Source of the DNA: Mesorhizobium amorphae CCNWGS0123
GTDB lineage: Bacteria; Pseudomonadota; Alphaproteobacteria; Rhizobiales; Rhizobiaceae
DNA: 64,000 nt
Direction: 5' to 3'
Assembly: GCF_001686985.1 (NCBI RefSeq)
Contig: NZ_CP015318.1
Span: forward strand, 1,796,001-1,860,000
Below, piece after piece: positions 40,371 through 48,328 of the stretch; the first letter of the stretch is position 1; each line of letters begins with the position of its first letter. The notes under the pieces are model-generated. The model was given only the letters and a program-made list of their open reading frames with translations, made no database searches and was not told where the DNA came from. Made by a program: the position numbers and the translations under genes.

Positions 40371-42379
40371 AGCGCGAGCACCAGAAGCAAGGTGACGAGA
40401 TAGAGGAAGACAAGCGTCAGATAGCGCCGGATCGTCAGAAACTGCAGATGGTTCAGTTTTTCGGTCGCAAACTCGATTGCCCCGGCGATCGGCTGGTAAA
40501 AAATCTCCCAGATCACATCGTGGACTTCGACAGTCAGGCGTGCCGGACTGGTAGCGCCCGGCGGCGGCATCTCCACCATTTCCCGGGCGCGGAATGCGAA
40601 TGTGCCGAAGACGCGGCGAATGGGCTGCGCGAAGCTGACAGCTGTGTATTGCGCCGCCGGAGTGACGTCCGGGAAGCCGCAACCCCATGCGGGGCTCCGA
40701 CGCAGCGCATGCGAGGCAAAGCGGTGAATGAAGAACGCGGCGAGCGATGCCGAAATTGCAATGAACGCGAACACCAGCAGGCCATTGTAGGAACTGCGGC
40801 TTTCGCCGATGGGCACGATCGACAGCCAAGGCTGCGCCATCTGCACCGGCATGCGGTTGCCGATCAGCGAAAGCGTCACCGGCGAAAGGCTGTCTATCAC
40901 GAGGCCCGGCATGATGCCGGCAAGCAGACAGAGGGCCGCGAGGGTAAACATTGCCGCCAGCGAGTAGCGGTCGACCTCATGCGCAAGCTCCACCGCTGCG
41001 GAGCGCGGGCGGCCGAGAAACGCAATTCCGAACGCCTTTACGAAACAGGCCGCGGCCAGCGCCGCCGACAGCGCCAGCAGGCCACCAACAGCGGGCACCA
41101 TGACCTTCAAACCCCATTGCGGCAGATCCGGACTCTGCAGGATGGCCTGGAAGGCCAGCCATTCGGAAACGAAGCCGTTGAAGGGCGGAAGCGCAGAGAT
41201 CGAAACGCAGCCGACCAAAAAGACAAAGCTGGTCAGCGGCATGCGATGGATCAGGCCGCCCAGCTTCTCCATGTTGCGTTCGCCGGTCGCCGTGAGCATG
41301 GCGCCCGCACCGAAAAACAGCAGGCTCTTGAAGAAAGAATGGTTGAGAACGTGGAAGAGCGCGGCGGTGAGTGCCAGCGCTGCGGCCGACGGCATCGCGT
41401 TCGCCTTGAAAGCAAGCGCGAGGCCGAGGCTTACGAAGATGACGCCGATGTTTTCTATGGTGCTGTAGGCAAGCAGCCGCTTGAGATCCTTTTCCAGCAA
41501 CGCGTAGAGGATGCCGAGGACCGCCGTCAGGCCGCCAAGGAAAAGCACGACAACGCCCGACCACCATGCCGGTTCGCTGAGCAGGTCGAAAATGACGCGA
41601 ATGAAGCCGTAGATGGCGACTTTGGTCATGACGCCGCTCATCAGCGCCGAGACGTGGCTTGGCGCCGCCGGATGGGCAAGCGGCAGCCAGACATGGAGAG
41701 GGACGAGGCCGGCCTTGGAGCCGGCGCCGAGCAGCATGAGAGCCAGGACGGTGGCAGCGACGAACCGGCCTGGCTCGGCGGCCCGCATCGCGTCGAACGT
41801 ATAGGTTCCATCGGGTCCGGCCAGCAGACCGAAAGCCAGCAGCAGCGCCAGCGTGCCGAAGCTCGCCATCACCAGATAGATGTAACCGGCCTGCGTGTTG
41901 TCCTGTTCGCGATGGTGCGCCATGACGAGTGCCCACGAGGCGAGCGACATGAACTCCCAGGACAGCAAGAACATGAAGGCATCGTCCGCCAGCACGACAA
42001 GGTTCATGCCGGCAAGGAACGCCGGAAAGAACGGCAGCACCCGGTGCGGTGCGGTCTCATGACGGCCGTAGCCCAGTCCGTAGAGGCTGGCGAGCGCACC
42101 GCCAAGGTTGACGACGACGAGAAAAAAAGATGAGAGCGCGTCGAGACGGAAGTGAGCACCGATCCATGGCAGTCCGAGCGGCAGCGTAACGGCGGAGACG
42201 CCGGCAGGATCGCCTGCCAGCGCGCTTGCGACGATCACGAACAGGGCGGCCGAGATGCCAAGAGTTGCGCCATAGACCAGGCGCGTCGCCGAAGCACGCC
42301 GGCTGACAGCGACAGCTAGTATGGCGGTTCCCAAGAGCGCGGCGACGCCCCACAAAGCAAGGGCAACGATCGGCGTCAC
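40361..42379 (-). CDS. Antiporter-like membrane subunit, HyfB/NuoL-like
   Basis: A 672-aa membrane protein with about 16 helices, including the Lys/His residues of proton pump subunits (GSKAGLVPLHVWLPLAHP, and HVLNHSFFKSLLFFGAGAML). Its C-terminal 110 residues include a helix followed by a soluble arm (PPGATSPARLTVEVHDVIWE) and a last helix, like HyfB/HycC. It is the first gene of the complex and its ATG overlaps the stop of the XRE gene (42376-42379), so the regulator and complex are translated together. Confidence 0.9.
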   Translation of the reverse strand: MTPIVALALWGVAALLGTAILAVAVSRRASATRLVYGATLGISAALFVIVASALAGDPAGVSAVTLPLGLPWIGAHFRLDALSSFFLVVVNLGGALASLYGLGYGRHETAPHRVLPFFPAFLAGMNLVVLADDAFMFLLSWEFMSLASWALVMAHHREQDNTQAGYIYLVMASFGTLALLLAFGLLAGPDGTYTFDAMRAAEPGRFVAATVLALMLLGAGSKAGLVPLHVWLPLAHPAAPSHVSALMSGVMTKVAIYGFIRVIFDLLSEPAWWSGVVVLFLGGLTAVLGILYALLEKDLKRLLAYSTIENIGVIFVSLGLALAFKANAMPSAAALALTAALFHVLNHSFFKSLLFFGAGAMLTATGERNMEKLGGLIHRMPLTSFVFLVGCVSISALPPFNGFVSEWLAFQAILQSPDLPQWGLKVMVPAVGGLLALSAALAAACFVKAFGIAFLGRPRSAAVELAHEVDRYSLAAMFTLAALCLLAGIMPGLVIDSLSPVTLSLIGNRMPVQMAQPWLSIVPIGESRSSYNGLLVFAFIAISASLAAFFIHRFASHALRRSPAWGCGFPDVTPAAQYTAVSFAQPIRRVFGTFAFRAREMVEMPPPGATSPARLTVEVHDVIWEIFYQPIAGAIEFATEKLNHLQFLTIRRYLTLVFLYLVTLLLVLALWP

Positions 42380-42687
42380 GGCGGGCTCCCGCCGGAGCCG
42401 GTCTCCACCTCGTCGGCGCCCGAAGCCCTGGCTGGATTGAAGCCCACCTTGAGCCGCACCCCACGCCCGCCAGCTTGGCTGGTAGCGCCTTCCCCGATCA
42501 ACTCGATGCCGGCCGCTTCAAGCGCTGCAATCAATTTCATCAGGGAATCGACATTGCCCCGGATCATCCACTCGCTGGCTTCCATGCGCTGAATCGTCGG
42601 CACCGAAAGGCCGGACAATTCGGCAAGCCTGCGCTGATCGATGCTGAGCAGCGCCCTGGCTGCACGCAACTGCGGAGCAGTTATCAC
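42376..42687 (-). CDS. XRE-family regulator (promoter end of membrane complex)
   Basis: A 103-aa protein: helix-turn-helix region LRAARALLSIDQRRLAELSG with VPTIQRMEASEW, then AAGIELIGEGATSQAGGRGVRL, closely similar to the protein at 34840-35112 but with 13 more residues. It is first in the operon and translationally coupled to the HyfB-like gene. Two copies of TGAGACAT (42711-42718 and 42774-42781) lie in the upstream AT-rich region and may be its operator. Confidence 0.88.
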   Translation of the reverse strand: MITAPQLRAARALLSIDQRRLAELSGLSVPTIQRMEASEWMIRGNVDSLMKLIAALEAAGIELIGEGATSQAGGRGVRLKVGFNPARASGADEVETGSGGSPP

Positions 42688-42941
42688 AAATCGTCCCTTT
42701 TTGTCAGCTTTGAGACATGATCCCTACGCGTTGCAGCATACATTAAAATGTTCTACAGTCAATAAGTGATATATGAGACATCTTTTTCGATGGTAGCCGG
42801 CCAAGGCTGCCCGCAGTGGGCAGATTGTGCGCAAGATGGAGCGTCCCTTGAAGGAATTTCCTCTCCAAAGGTTATCTTCAAGATAAAGGCCATGGCTGAT
42901 GCAATCACAGGATTTAGAGCCTTGGCTACGGTGACTAAATC

Positions 42942-43679
42942 ATGATCCGAATTGCAAAATACCATAGCGATTTTGGCAATATTGAAGTCCTTCGTGCGAA
43001 GGACACAGGCGCGTTTATCTACCGTCAGGGTGGCTGCTATCAAAGTGAATGCGACCCGGATGGCGTGAGTGTCGTACCCTATATACACGCGATCTTCGGT
43101 CTTCTTGCGCAGATGCAAGCGTCCGACATCCTGATGATCGGCTGCGGCGGCGGCAGCTTGGGCACCATGCTGCACAGAGCCGGTGCACGCGTTACGATAG
43201 TCGACATCAATTCAAGCGCCTTCCAGATCGCCCACAAGTATTTCGGGCTTCCGCGCGAGATCGATTGTCATGTCGCCGACGGGCGGGATTTCCTGCGTGC
43301 CGACCGGCATCGCTACGACGCAATCGTGCTGGATGCCTACTCCGGGAGGCGTATCCCAGACCATCTGTGCGCCGAGACATTTTTCGGCCTTGTTCAGACA
43401 CGCCTAAGAAACTCCTCCGGCTGCTTGCTTGCCAATGTTCATGCCCGTCACGACCTGGACATGATGCCGGATCGCGTCGCTGCTAAATTGAACAGGGTCT
43501 GGGCCGACGTGAGACTACTCGATACTCGCGGGCTGCCAGATCGCAACGCGCTTGCTATGGCAGGCAAGGTGCGCGATCTCGTGCAACCAGCCTTGCTCAT
43601 GCCACCGTCGGTCGGAGCGGACGAGATCGAGCGAGATCTTAGTCTGTTGGCGTTCAGGCCCCGGCGCCTATACCGCTGA
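42942..43679 (+). CDS. Spermidine synthase-like SAM-dependent protein
   Basis: A 245-aa protein with the Rossmann core of spermidine synthases: ILMIGCGGGSLGTMLHRAGA (SAM loop), VTIVDINSSAFQIAHKYFGL (acidic end of strand 2), CHVADGRDFLRADRHRYDAI. N-terminal beta strands (HSDFGNIEVLRAKDTGAFIY) also fit. It lacks a clear substrate for polyamine; these orphan proteins often methylate or are inactive. The gene and flanks are lower in GC than neighbours by eye, which suggests later acquisition. ATG 42942 has only weak ribosome pairing. It points away from the membrane complex. Confidence 0.8.
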   Translation: MIRIAKYHSDFGNIEVLRAKDTGAFIYRQGGCYQSECDPDGVSVVPYIHAIFGLLAQMQASDILMIGCGGGSLGTMLHRAGARVTIVDINSSAFQIAHKYFGLPREIDCHVADGRDFLRADRHRYDAIVLDAYSGRRIPDHLCAETFFGLVQTRLRNSSGCLLANVHARHDLDMMPDRVAAKLNRVWADVRLLDTRGLPDRNALAMAGKVRDLVQPALLMPPSVGADEIERDLSLLAFRPRRLYR

Positions 43680-43862
43680 AAAGCATGAGGGCTCCGGATC
43701 ATCTGACGCGAGGGGGATATCAAACCCCCGCCGAACATCACCATATTGCCGCCCGCAACAATTTTACAAAATGCCTCGTAAAGTATTGATTTTATTTAAG
43801 TATCGCAGAGCTCGATCCTCTATCGTCTGTGGACGGGTTGTTGCCTTTGCCCTGTTGCACGG

Positions 43863-45146
43863 TCAGATGACTAAGACGGGAGCAAATCCGCCGCCGGGTG
43901 TCCGAAAATTCGTGGTCTGGCCCTGGTAGAGGCGCGCGGCTGCGAGCAGCATCTGGCCGTCATAGGTATAAAGCCGAACGTCCATCTTGCGCGGTGCTGG
44001 TGTGCCATCGATCTCGATCATACGCTGCCCCGGCGCGGCAAATGATTGGGCCACATAGCCACCACGGGCGATCTCGGCCCACACCCCCTTCGTCACCTTG
44101 TCGCCTCGGTAGACAGCCTTGCTGCCGTGGCCGGAGAGCGGCTTGAAGAACATGTCTTTGCGGGATTGCCAGGCGGCATCCGAATTGTCGGGCGTGACCA
44201 GCGTGGTCCGCGGAACGCCGGCGAGCCGCGAGCGCATCTCCGGTGGAAGGCCGATTGCCTCCAGCGCATCCGGGTCGGACAGCAATGTCAGATTGCGCTT
44301 GCTTGCAAAGAGCGCGTGATTGTGCGGATTGGGCGTGAGCACCACGGCGCCGTCCTGATAAGCCGTTCTGAGTGCGGCATGTTCCGGGCGATCGAGTGTG
44401 AAATCGACCAGGCGATTGTAGACCAGGTCAATCTCTTGTCCGTCGAGCCGAAGCCCTCCGCCATCATATTTCAGCTCACTCGCGTCCCCGATCGTCGCCT
44501 CGATGCCGTGCCTCAGCAGCAACTGCCTGGCGAACACGAATTCGGGATAGAGATACTGCTCCTCAGGCCGATCATCGACGATCGCGATCCTTCGCGGCGA
44601 ACCGGCTCCGCGCTGGCTGCGCCATTCGTTCTCGAACATCGCGACGACGCTGGTTTCGAAGTGATCGTCCCTAGCGCCGATCAACGCCCGATCGACCTCG
44701 GAACAGCAGGCTTTCTGTGCCCTGGCCAGCAAGGCATTGAGGAAAGCCCCGCCGGCGTTGGTGTTGACCTCAATCAGCTTGGGACCTTCATCGTCGAGGT
44801 GGAAGTCGTAGCCCATCAGAGCTCCAACGGGTCCAAAATCCCTCTGCGCAATTTCGGGAGCCCAGGAGAGGACGGCATCGCGGTAACCCTCTAGCCCGGC
44901 TGCCGCTTCGACGGCAACGACGATTGCCTGCATCTCATCGAGGGCGGACGCGGCGAGGAAGACCGGGACATTGGAAAACAGATGCGGCCGCGACGCCATC
45001 AAGGTTTCGCAAAAGCCGGGCTCTCCGGCTTCGCGATCCAGCGCGGCCCAAAGCGCTGTCCGGTCGAGCGTTATGCAGAAGCATTTGCGGTTAAGCCGCG
45101 TCGACAGGGACGTGCTCAGGTCCACCACGCCGGGGATCTTAAGCAT
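43863..45146 (-). CDS. ATP-grasp-like protein of unknown function
   Basis: A 427-aa cytoplasmic protein. The segment KLIEVNTNAGGAFLNAL contains the E-x-N metal-binding motif of ATP-grasp enzymes, and KDMFFKPLSGHGSKAVY looks like the glycine-rich ATP loop with its Lys; they appear in reversed order compared with classical ATP-grasp proteins, so the fold may be permuted as in glutathionylspermidine synthase-like enzymes. It converges on the spermidine-synthase-like gene. A decayed FixK box at 45211-45224 lies 71 nt upstream of ATG 45146. The product is not recognised more closely. Confidence 0.68.
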   Translation of the reverse strand: MLKIPGVVDLSTSLSTRLNRKCFCITLDRTALWAALDREAGEPGFCETLMASRPHLFSNVPVFLAASALDEMQAIVVAVEAAAGLEGYRDAVLSWAPEIAQRDFGPVGALMGYDFHLDDEGPKLIEVNTNAGGAFLNALLARAQKACCSEVDRALIGARDDHFETSVVAMFENEWRSQRGAGSPRRIAIVDDRPEEQYLYPEFVFARQLLLRHGIEATIGDASELKYDGGGLRLDGQEIDLVYNRLVDFTLDRPEHAALRTAYQDGAVVLTPNPHNHALFASKRNLTLLSDPDALEAIGLPPEMRSRLAGVPRTTLVTPDNSDAAWQSRKDMFFKPLSGHGSKAVYRGDKVTKGVWAEIARGGYVAQSFAAPGQRMIEIDGTPAPRKMDVRLYTYDGQMLLAAARLYQGQTTNFRTPGGGFAPVLVI

Positions 45147-45210
45147 GAGAGTATCTCCTCATTGCCGGCTGCCGTTTTGGCCCCAAAGTCGAACGGCCAG
45201 CCAAAGGGAT

Positions 45211-45224
45211 CTGATCCGGATCCC
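45211..45224 (-). promoter_or_regulatory. Degenerate FixK-like site
   Basis: CTGATCCGGATCCC shares the central TGATCCGGATC with the perfect box at 11221-11234, but the outer T and AA are changed. Centre 71.5 nt from ATG 45146, the same distance as for active boxes. Possibly a box that lost its function. Confidence 0.3.
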
Positions 45225-45254
45225 ATGAGACCTGACCTCACCGGTTTGTGGACA

Positions 45255-45268
45255 TTGATTTGCGTCAA
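45255..45268 (+). promoter_or_regulatory. FixK/FNR-type box
   Basis: TTGATTTGCGTCAA, one mismatch from the palindrome. Its centre is only 40.5 nt upstream of ATG 45302, so a class II start would give an almost leaderless message. Confidence 0.72.
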
Positions 45269-45301
45269 AGTGCTGGCGGGAAGTTGGGTTATGATGAGAC
45301 C

Positions 45302-45697
45302 ATGAAAGTCGCGTTGGCTCAACTTCGGTTATTGCTGTCCGTGATCCTCCTGATCGTGGGCGGTGCCGTTGCTGGTGTCATCGAGCAGGCCTCTGCAACA
45401 GGCTCTGTTGCCGACGTTGCAACGCTCTGGGCGAGCACCTCGCACAAGGTGACCTCGCACACGGTGATAGGTCACGTCGCGTCCACAGACCAGGACAAGC
45501 ATTGCGCCTCATGCGATGGCTGCCTGGATTGCGTGCACTCGACCGGCTTCGGCTGTTGTGCTGCAGACATTTCCGCCAGCGAATGCGGCGTTCTTGATGA
45601 TGCGCTGGTTGCAATCCGCTTCATGGCGGGCAAGGCGCTCCTGGCAACGGGCATCGACCCCGAGGCCCTCCTGCAACCTCCCAAGATTCGAGCCTGA
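45302..45697 (+). CDS. Cys-rich exported or membrane-anchored protein
   Basis: A 131-aa protein with an N-terminal hydrophobic helix (LLLSVILLIVGGAVAGVIEQ), a linker with His residues, and a Cys-rich core (CASCDGCLDCVHSTGFGCC, then EC). Six or more cysteines in 30 residues, with His, suggest a periplasmic metal site. It is first in the copper-related operon, followed by the DUF305 gene 167 bp downstream. The FixK-type box is immediately upstream. No good ribosome site is seen before ATG 45302. Confidence 0.66.
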   Translation: MKVALAQLRLLLSVILLIVGGAVAGVIEQASATGSVADVATLWASTSHKVTSHTVIGHVASTDQDKHCASCDGCLDCVHSTGFGCCAADISASECGVLDDALVAIRFMAGKALLATGIDPEALLQPPKIRA

Positions 45698-45864
45698 TAT
45701 CGCGCAGTCGCAGCCCTAGGGACTGTTGAATCCAGCAGTGCCTGTCAAGGCTCCATAACGCGCGACCGATCCGCGAAACCATAACCAGCAGCGGCGATCT
45801 GGGCTGCCTTGCTTACCCGTTCAGAGCTCGTTTGTCGGTTAACACCAACGACAAGGAACCAGTC

Positions 45865-46464
45865 ATGAAAACCCACCTTCGATTGATCACGCTTGCCGCA
45901 TTCGCAACTCTGTCGGGTGCGGCTTTTGCTCAGACGGATCCTCACCATCCTGCGGCCGAGACACCACAAACTACGACAACGGCACCGGCCGCGGAGGCGA
46001 TGCTCGGCGGGTCGCCCGAGCAGTGCACGACGATGATGTCCAAGATGCAGAAGATGATGCCCATGATGCAACAGATGATGCTGATGCACCAGATGATGCA
46101 GATGCAGCAGATGATGCAGAGCGGCGAAATGCCAGCCGGCCAGGGCGGCATGATGCCAGGCGGCCAGGGCGGCATGATGAACATGCCAATGGACACTGCC
46201 AATATGTCCGAGTCCTCCAAGGCCTACATGGATGCCATGAAGCAGATGGACGGGCCGATGATGCAGGGCATCAAGGCCGGCGATCCCGATGTCGCTTTCG
46301 TCCAGGCGATGATCCCGCACCATCAGGCGGCGATCGACATGGCCCGTGCGGTTCTGCAATTCGGCAAGGATGATCAAGTCAAGGTCTGGGCCAATCAGAT
46401 CATCGCGGCTCAGCAAGCCGAAATCGCCGCCATGCAGGAATGGCTCAAGCAGCACGCGAAATGA
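45865..46464 (+). CDS. DUF305 family exported protein, Met-rich
   Basis: A 199-aa protein with signal peptide (residues 1-22, FATLSGAAFAQ). The middle 60 residues are extremely rich in Met and Gln (MMSKMQKMMPMMQQMM, MMLMHQMMQMQQMMQ, GGMMPGGQGGMMNMP), a pattern of periplasmic copper chelators. The C-terminal part is a DUF305 domain with DVAFVQAMIPHHQAAIDMAR and HHQ motif. Metal binding is inferred. It starts ATG 45865 with AAGGAACC upstream. Confidence 0.86.
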   Translation: MKTHLRLITLAAFATLSGAAFAQTDPHHPAAETPQTTTTAPAAEAMLGGSPEQCTTMMSKMQKMMPMMQQMMLMHQMMQMQQMMQSGEMPAGQGGMMPGGQGGMMNMPMDTANMSESSKAYMDAMKQMDGPMMQGIKAGDPDVAFVQAMIPHHQAAIDMARAVLQFGKDDQVKVWANQIIAAQQAEIAAMQEWLKQHAK

Positions 46465-46476
46465 CGGGAGGAATCC

Positions 46477-46755
46477 ATGAACAAACTCAGCATTCTGTCC
46501 GTCGGCATTGCGCTGGGCGCGACGCTGGGCCTGATGAGCATGTTCTGTGCCCTGGCTTTCGCCATCTGGGCCGACGCAACACTCGATTTCTTCGGTGCCT
46601 TCATGCACGGACTCGACCTCAGCGCGGTCAAGTCTACAGCGCCCATGAGGCCGGGCCGCGCTCTCTACGGTGTCGTCGGCCTTGGCATCGTTGGGCTGTT
46701 GGCGGGTGTCGTTTACGCCTCGATCTACAACGTCGTCGCCACCGGGCGCCGGTAG
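46477..46755 (+). CDS. Small membrane protein, DUF5676-like
   Basis: A 92-aa protein with two transmembrane helices (residues about 5-32 and 64-86) and a short periplasmic loop with HGLDLSAVKSTAP. It starts 12 bp after the DUF305 gene, ATG 46477 with GGAGG upstream. The two-helix topology and neighbourhood recall DUF5676 proteins of metal clusters, but this is a weak assignment. Confidence 0.68.
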   Translation: MNKLSILSVGIALGATLGLMSMFCALAFAIWADATLDFFGAFMHGLDLSAVKSTAPMRPGRALYGVVGLGIVGLLAGVVYASIYNVVATGRR

Positions 46756-46774
46756 GCTTGCCGAGGATCCGGTT

Positions 46775-47242
46775 ATGAATCCTGCAGTCAACCGTTGGCC
46801 CCTGTCGTCCGCAGCACTTGCTCTGACGGGAATGATCATCGCCGGGATCGGTATGTATTTCATCGCCCTCAGGCCACCGCTGCTTCCCGAGGATGTCCGC
46901 TACATGCACCTCTCGACCGCCGAACTCGAAGTCATCGGTCCGCGGCTTGCGATGTGGCTCACGCAGGTCTTCAGGGTCCTTGGCGGCTACGCCTTCGCCA
47001 CCGGCGTTCTCCTAATCGTGCTGGCACTCACCGCGTTCCGCAGCCGTCATTCGGTCGCGGTGGCCGGCGTTCTGGTCGGAGGAGCGTCATCCATCGGGCT
47101 GATGTCGGTGGTCAACTTTACCATTGGCTCCGACTTCAAGTGGCCCCTGTTCGTCTTCGCGACGATCTGGGCCCTGAGCATCATCTCGTTCGCCTTCGAA
47201 GGTTACGCCTCGTCCGCGGTGTCCAGCAAAGACAAACGCTAA
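46775..47242 (+). CDS. Membrane protein of copper cluster
   Basis: A 155-aa protein with four helices (approximately 10-28, 57-82, 90-110, 118-140) and few charged residues in membranes. Its first loop carries the sequence RPPLLPEDVRYMHLSTAELE. No domain recognised. Start ATG 46775 (MNPAVNRWP), GAGGATCC just upstream; a longer open frame from 46670 is the shadow of the previous gene. Confidence 0.68.
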   Translation: MNPAVNRWPLSSAALALTGMIIAGIGMYFIALRPPLLPEDVRYMHLSTAELEVIGPRLAMWLTQVFRVLGGYAFATGVLLIVLALTAFRSRHSVAVAGVLVGGASSIGLMSVVNFTIGSDFKWPLFVFATIWALSIISFAFEGYASSAVSSKDKR

Positions 47243-47260
47243 GAATTAAGGAACCCAATC

Positions 47261-47587
47261 ATGAACTCCAACACTCACGACATGTCCGATCCCCCGATCG
47301 GCTCCGAACCGGAGCCACAGGTCGAAGTAGGATCGAATGGATTTTGGGTATCGAACACCGGGATGGTCACGATCGCTTTCCTGCTGATCGCAGCGTTCTT
47401 CCTGCTCACTGAGCATCGGGCCCATACCCTTGGTGCGCTTCCCTTGTTGCTACTGCTTGCCTGCCCTCTGCTCCACATCTTCATGCATCGCGGCCACCAC
47501 GGGCATGGAGGTCACGGGGGACATTCCAGTCACCAGGAAACCAGGCCGGGCGCACAAGGGGGCACCGCCCACAAGAAAGGAACATGA
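47261..47587 (+). CDS. DUF2933-type small membrane protein
   Basis: A 108-aa protein: one or two helices (MVTIAFLLIAAFFLLTEHRA, LLLLLACPLLHIFMH) and a His/Gly-rich tail (RGHHGHGGHGGHSSHQE) that can bind metal. The HR..CP.LH..MHRGHHGH signature fits DUF2933, common in copper operons. Overlaps the next gene by 4 bp (ATGA), showing translational coupling. Confidence 0.8.
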   Translation: MNSNTHDMSDPPIGSEPEPQVEVGSNGFWVSNTGMVTIAFLLIAAFFLLTEHRAHTLGALPLLLLLACPLLHIFMHRGHHGHGGHGGHSSHQETRPGAQGGTAHKKGT

Positions 47588-48258
47588 CCATGGTCGAGCA
47601 ATCTCCCACCTACGGCCTCTGGGGCCTGGCTATAATCAACTCGGCGGTTTTCATCTTGTTCGCATTCAGCTTCTTCAAGCCGCGAACCGGCCGTGAATGG
47701 CGCTCCTTCGGTGCATTCAGCGCCTTCCTGGTGGCGCTGTTCGCCGAGATGTATGGCTTTCCCCTGACGATTTACTTGTTATCGGGGTGGTTGCAGTCAC
47801 GATACCCCGGCATCGACTGGTTCTCGCATGATGCCGGTCACCTCTCGGAGATGATGTTCGGCTGGCGTCTCAATCCGCATTTCGGCCCGTTTCACGTTCT
47901 CAGCTTCTTCCTGATCGGTGGCGGATTCATGCTGATCTCGACTGCTTGGCCGGTGCTCTACGAAGCACAGCGTCACAATCGCCTCGCAACGAGCGGCCCA
48001 TATGCCTCCATCCGGCACCCGCAATATGTCGGCTTCGTCCTCGTCATGGCGGGCTTCCTCGTGCAATGGCCGACGCTGCTGACGCTGGCGATGTTTCCCA
48101 TTCTGGTCGGCATGTATGTGCGGCTTTCCTTCATCGAGGAGCGTGAAGCGAGAAAGGAATTTGGCGACGCATACGACCGTTATGCGGCCCGTGTGCCCGC
48201 CTATTTTCCGCATCTGGCTAGGCTGTTCGGCTCTGGCGGCGAGCGCCGTGCACCTTGA
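47584..48258 (+). CDS. Isoprenylcysteine carboxyl methyltransferase (ICMT)-like membrane protein
   Basis: A 224-aa protein with five helices. The C-terminal part has GPYASIRHPQYVGFVLVM and the FIEEREARKEFGDAYDRYAARVPAYFP signature of the PEMT/ICMT family, which uses SAM to methylate. The N-terminal His/Asp residues (DWFSHDAGHLSEMMFG) are extra. In copper clusters this family is common, though its substrate is unknown. Ends 70 bp before the multicopper oxidase gene. Confidence 0.82.
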   Translation: MTMVEQSPTYGLWGLAIINSAVFILFAFSFFKPRTGREWRSFGAFSAFLVALFAEMYGFPLTIYLLSGWLQSRYPGIDWFSHDAGHLSEMMFGWRLNPHFGPFHVLSFFLIGGGFMLISTAWPVLYEAQRHNRLATSGPYASIRHPQYVGFVLVMAGFLVQWPTLLTLAMFPILVGMYVRLSFIEEREARKEFGDAYDRYAARVPAYFPHLARLFGSGGERRAP

Positions 48259-48328
48259 GGGCAGGGCCTTGCGTGCTGAACCAAACAACAAAGTTCTGAA
48301 ATCTGAGCCCGAAACCGAAGGAACCATC

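Noticed and set aside
40448..42133. Open frame of 561 codons on the plus strand
   Set aside because: Antisense of the HyfB-like gene; Arg/Glu/His-rich, no family signature.
45745..46863. 372-codon minus-strand frame with His-rich stretches
   Set aside because: Antisense of the Met-rich DUF305 gene; the His runs mirror ATG codons of the real gene.
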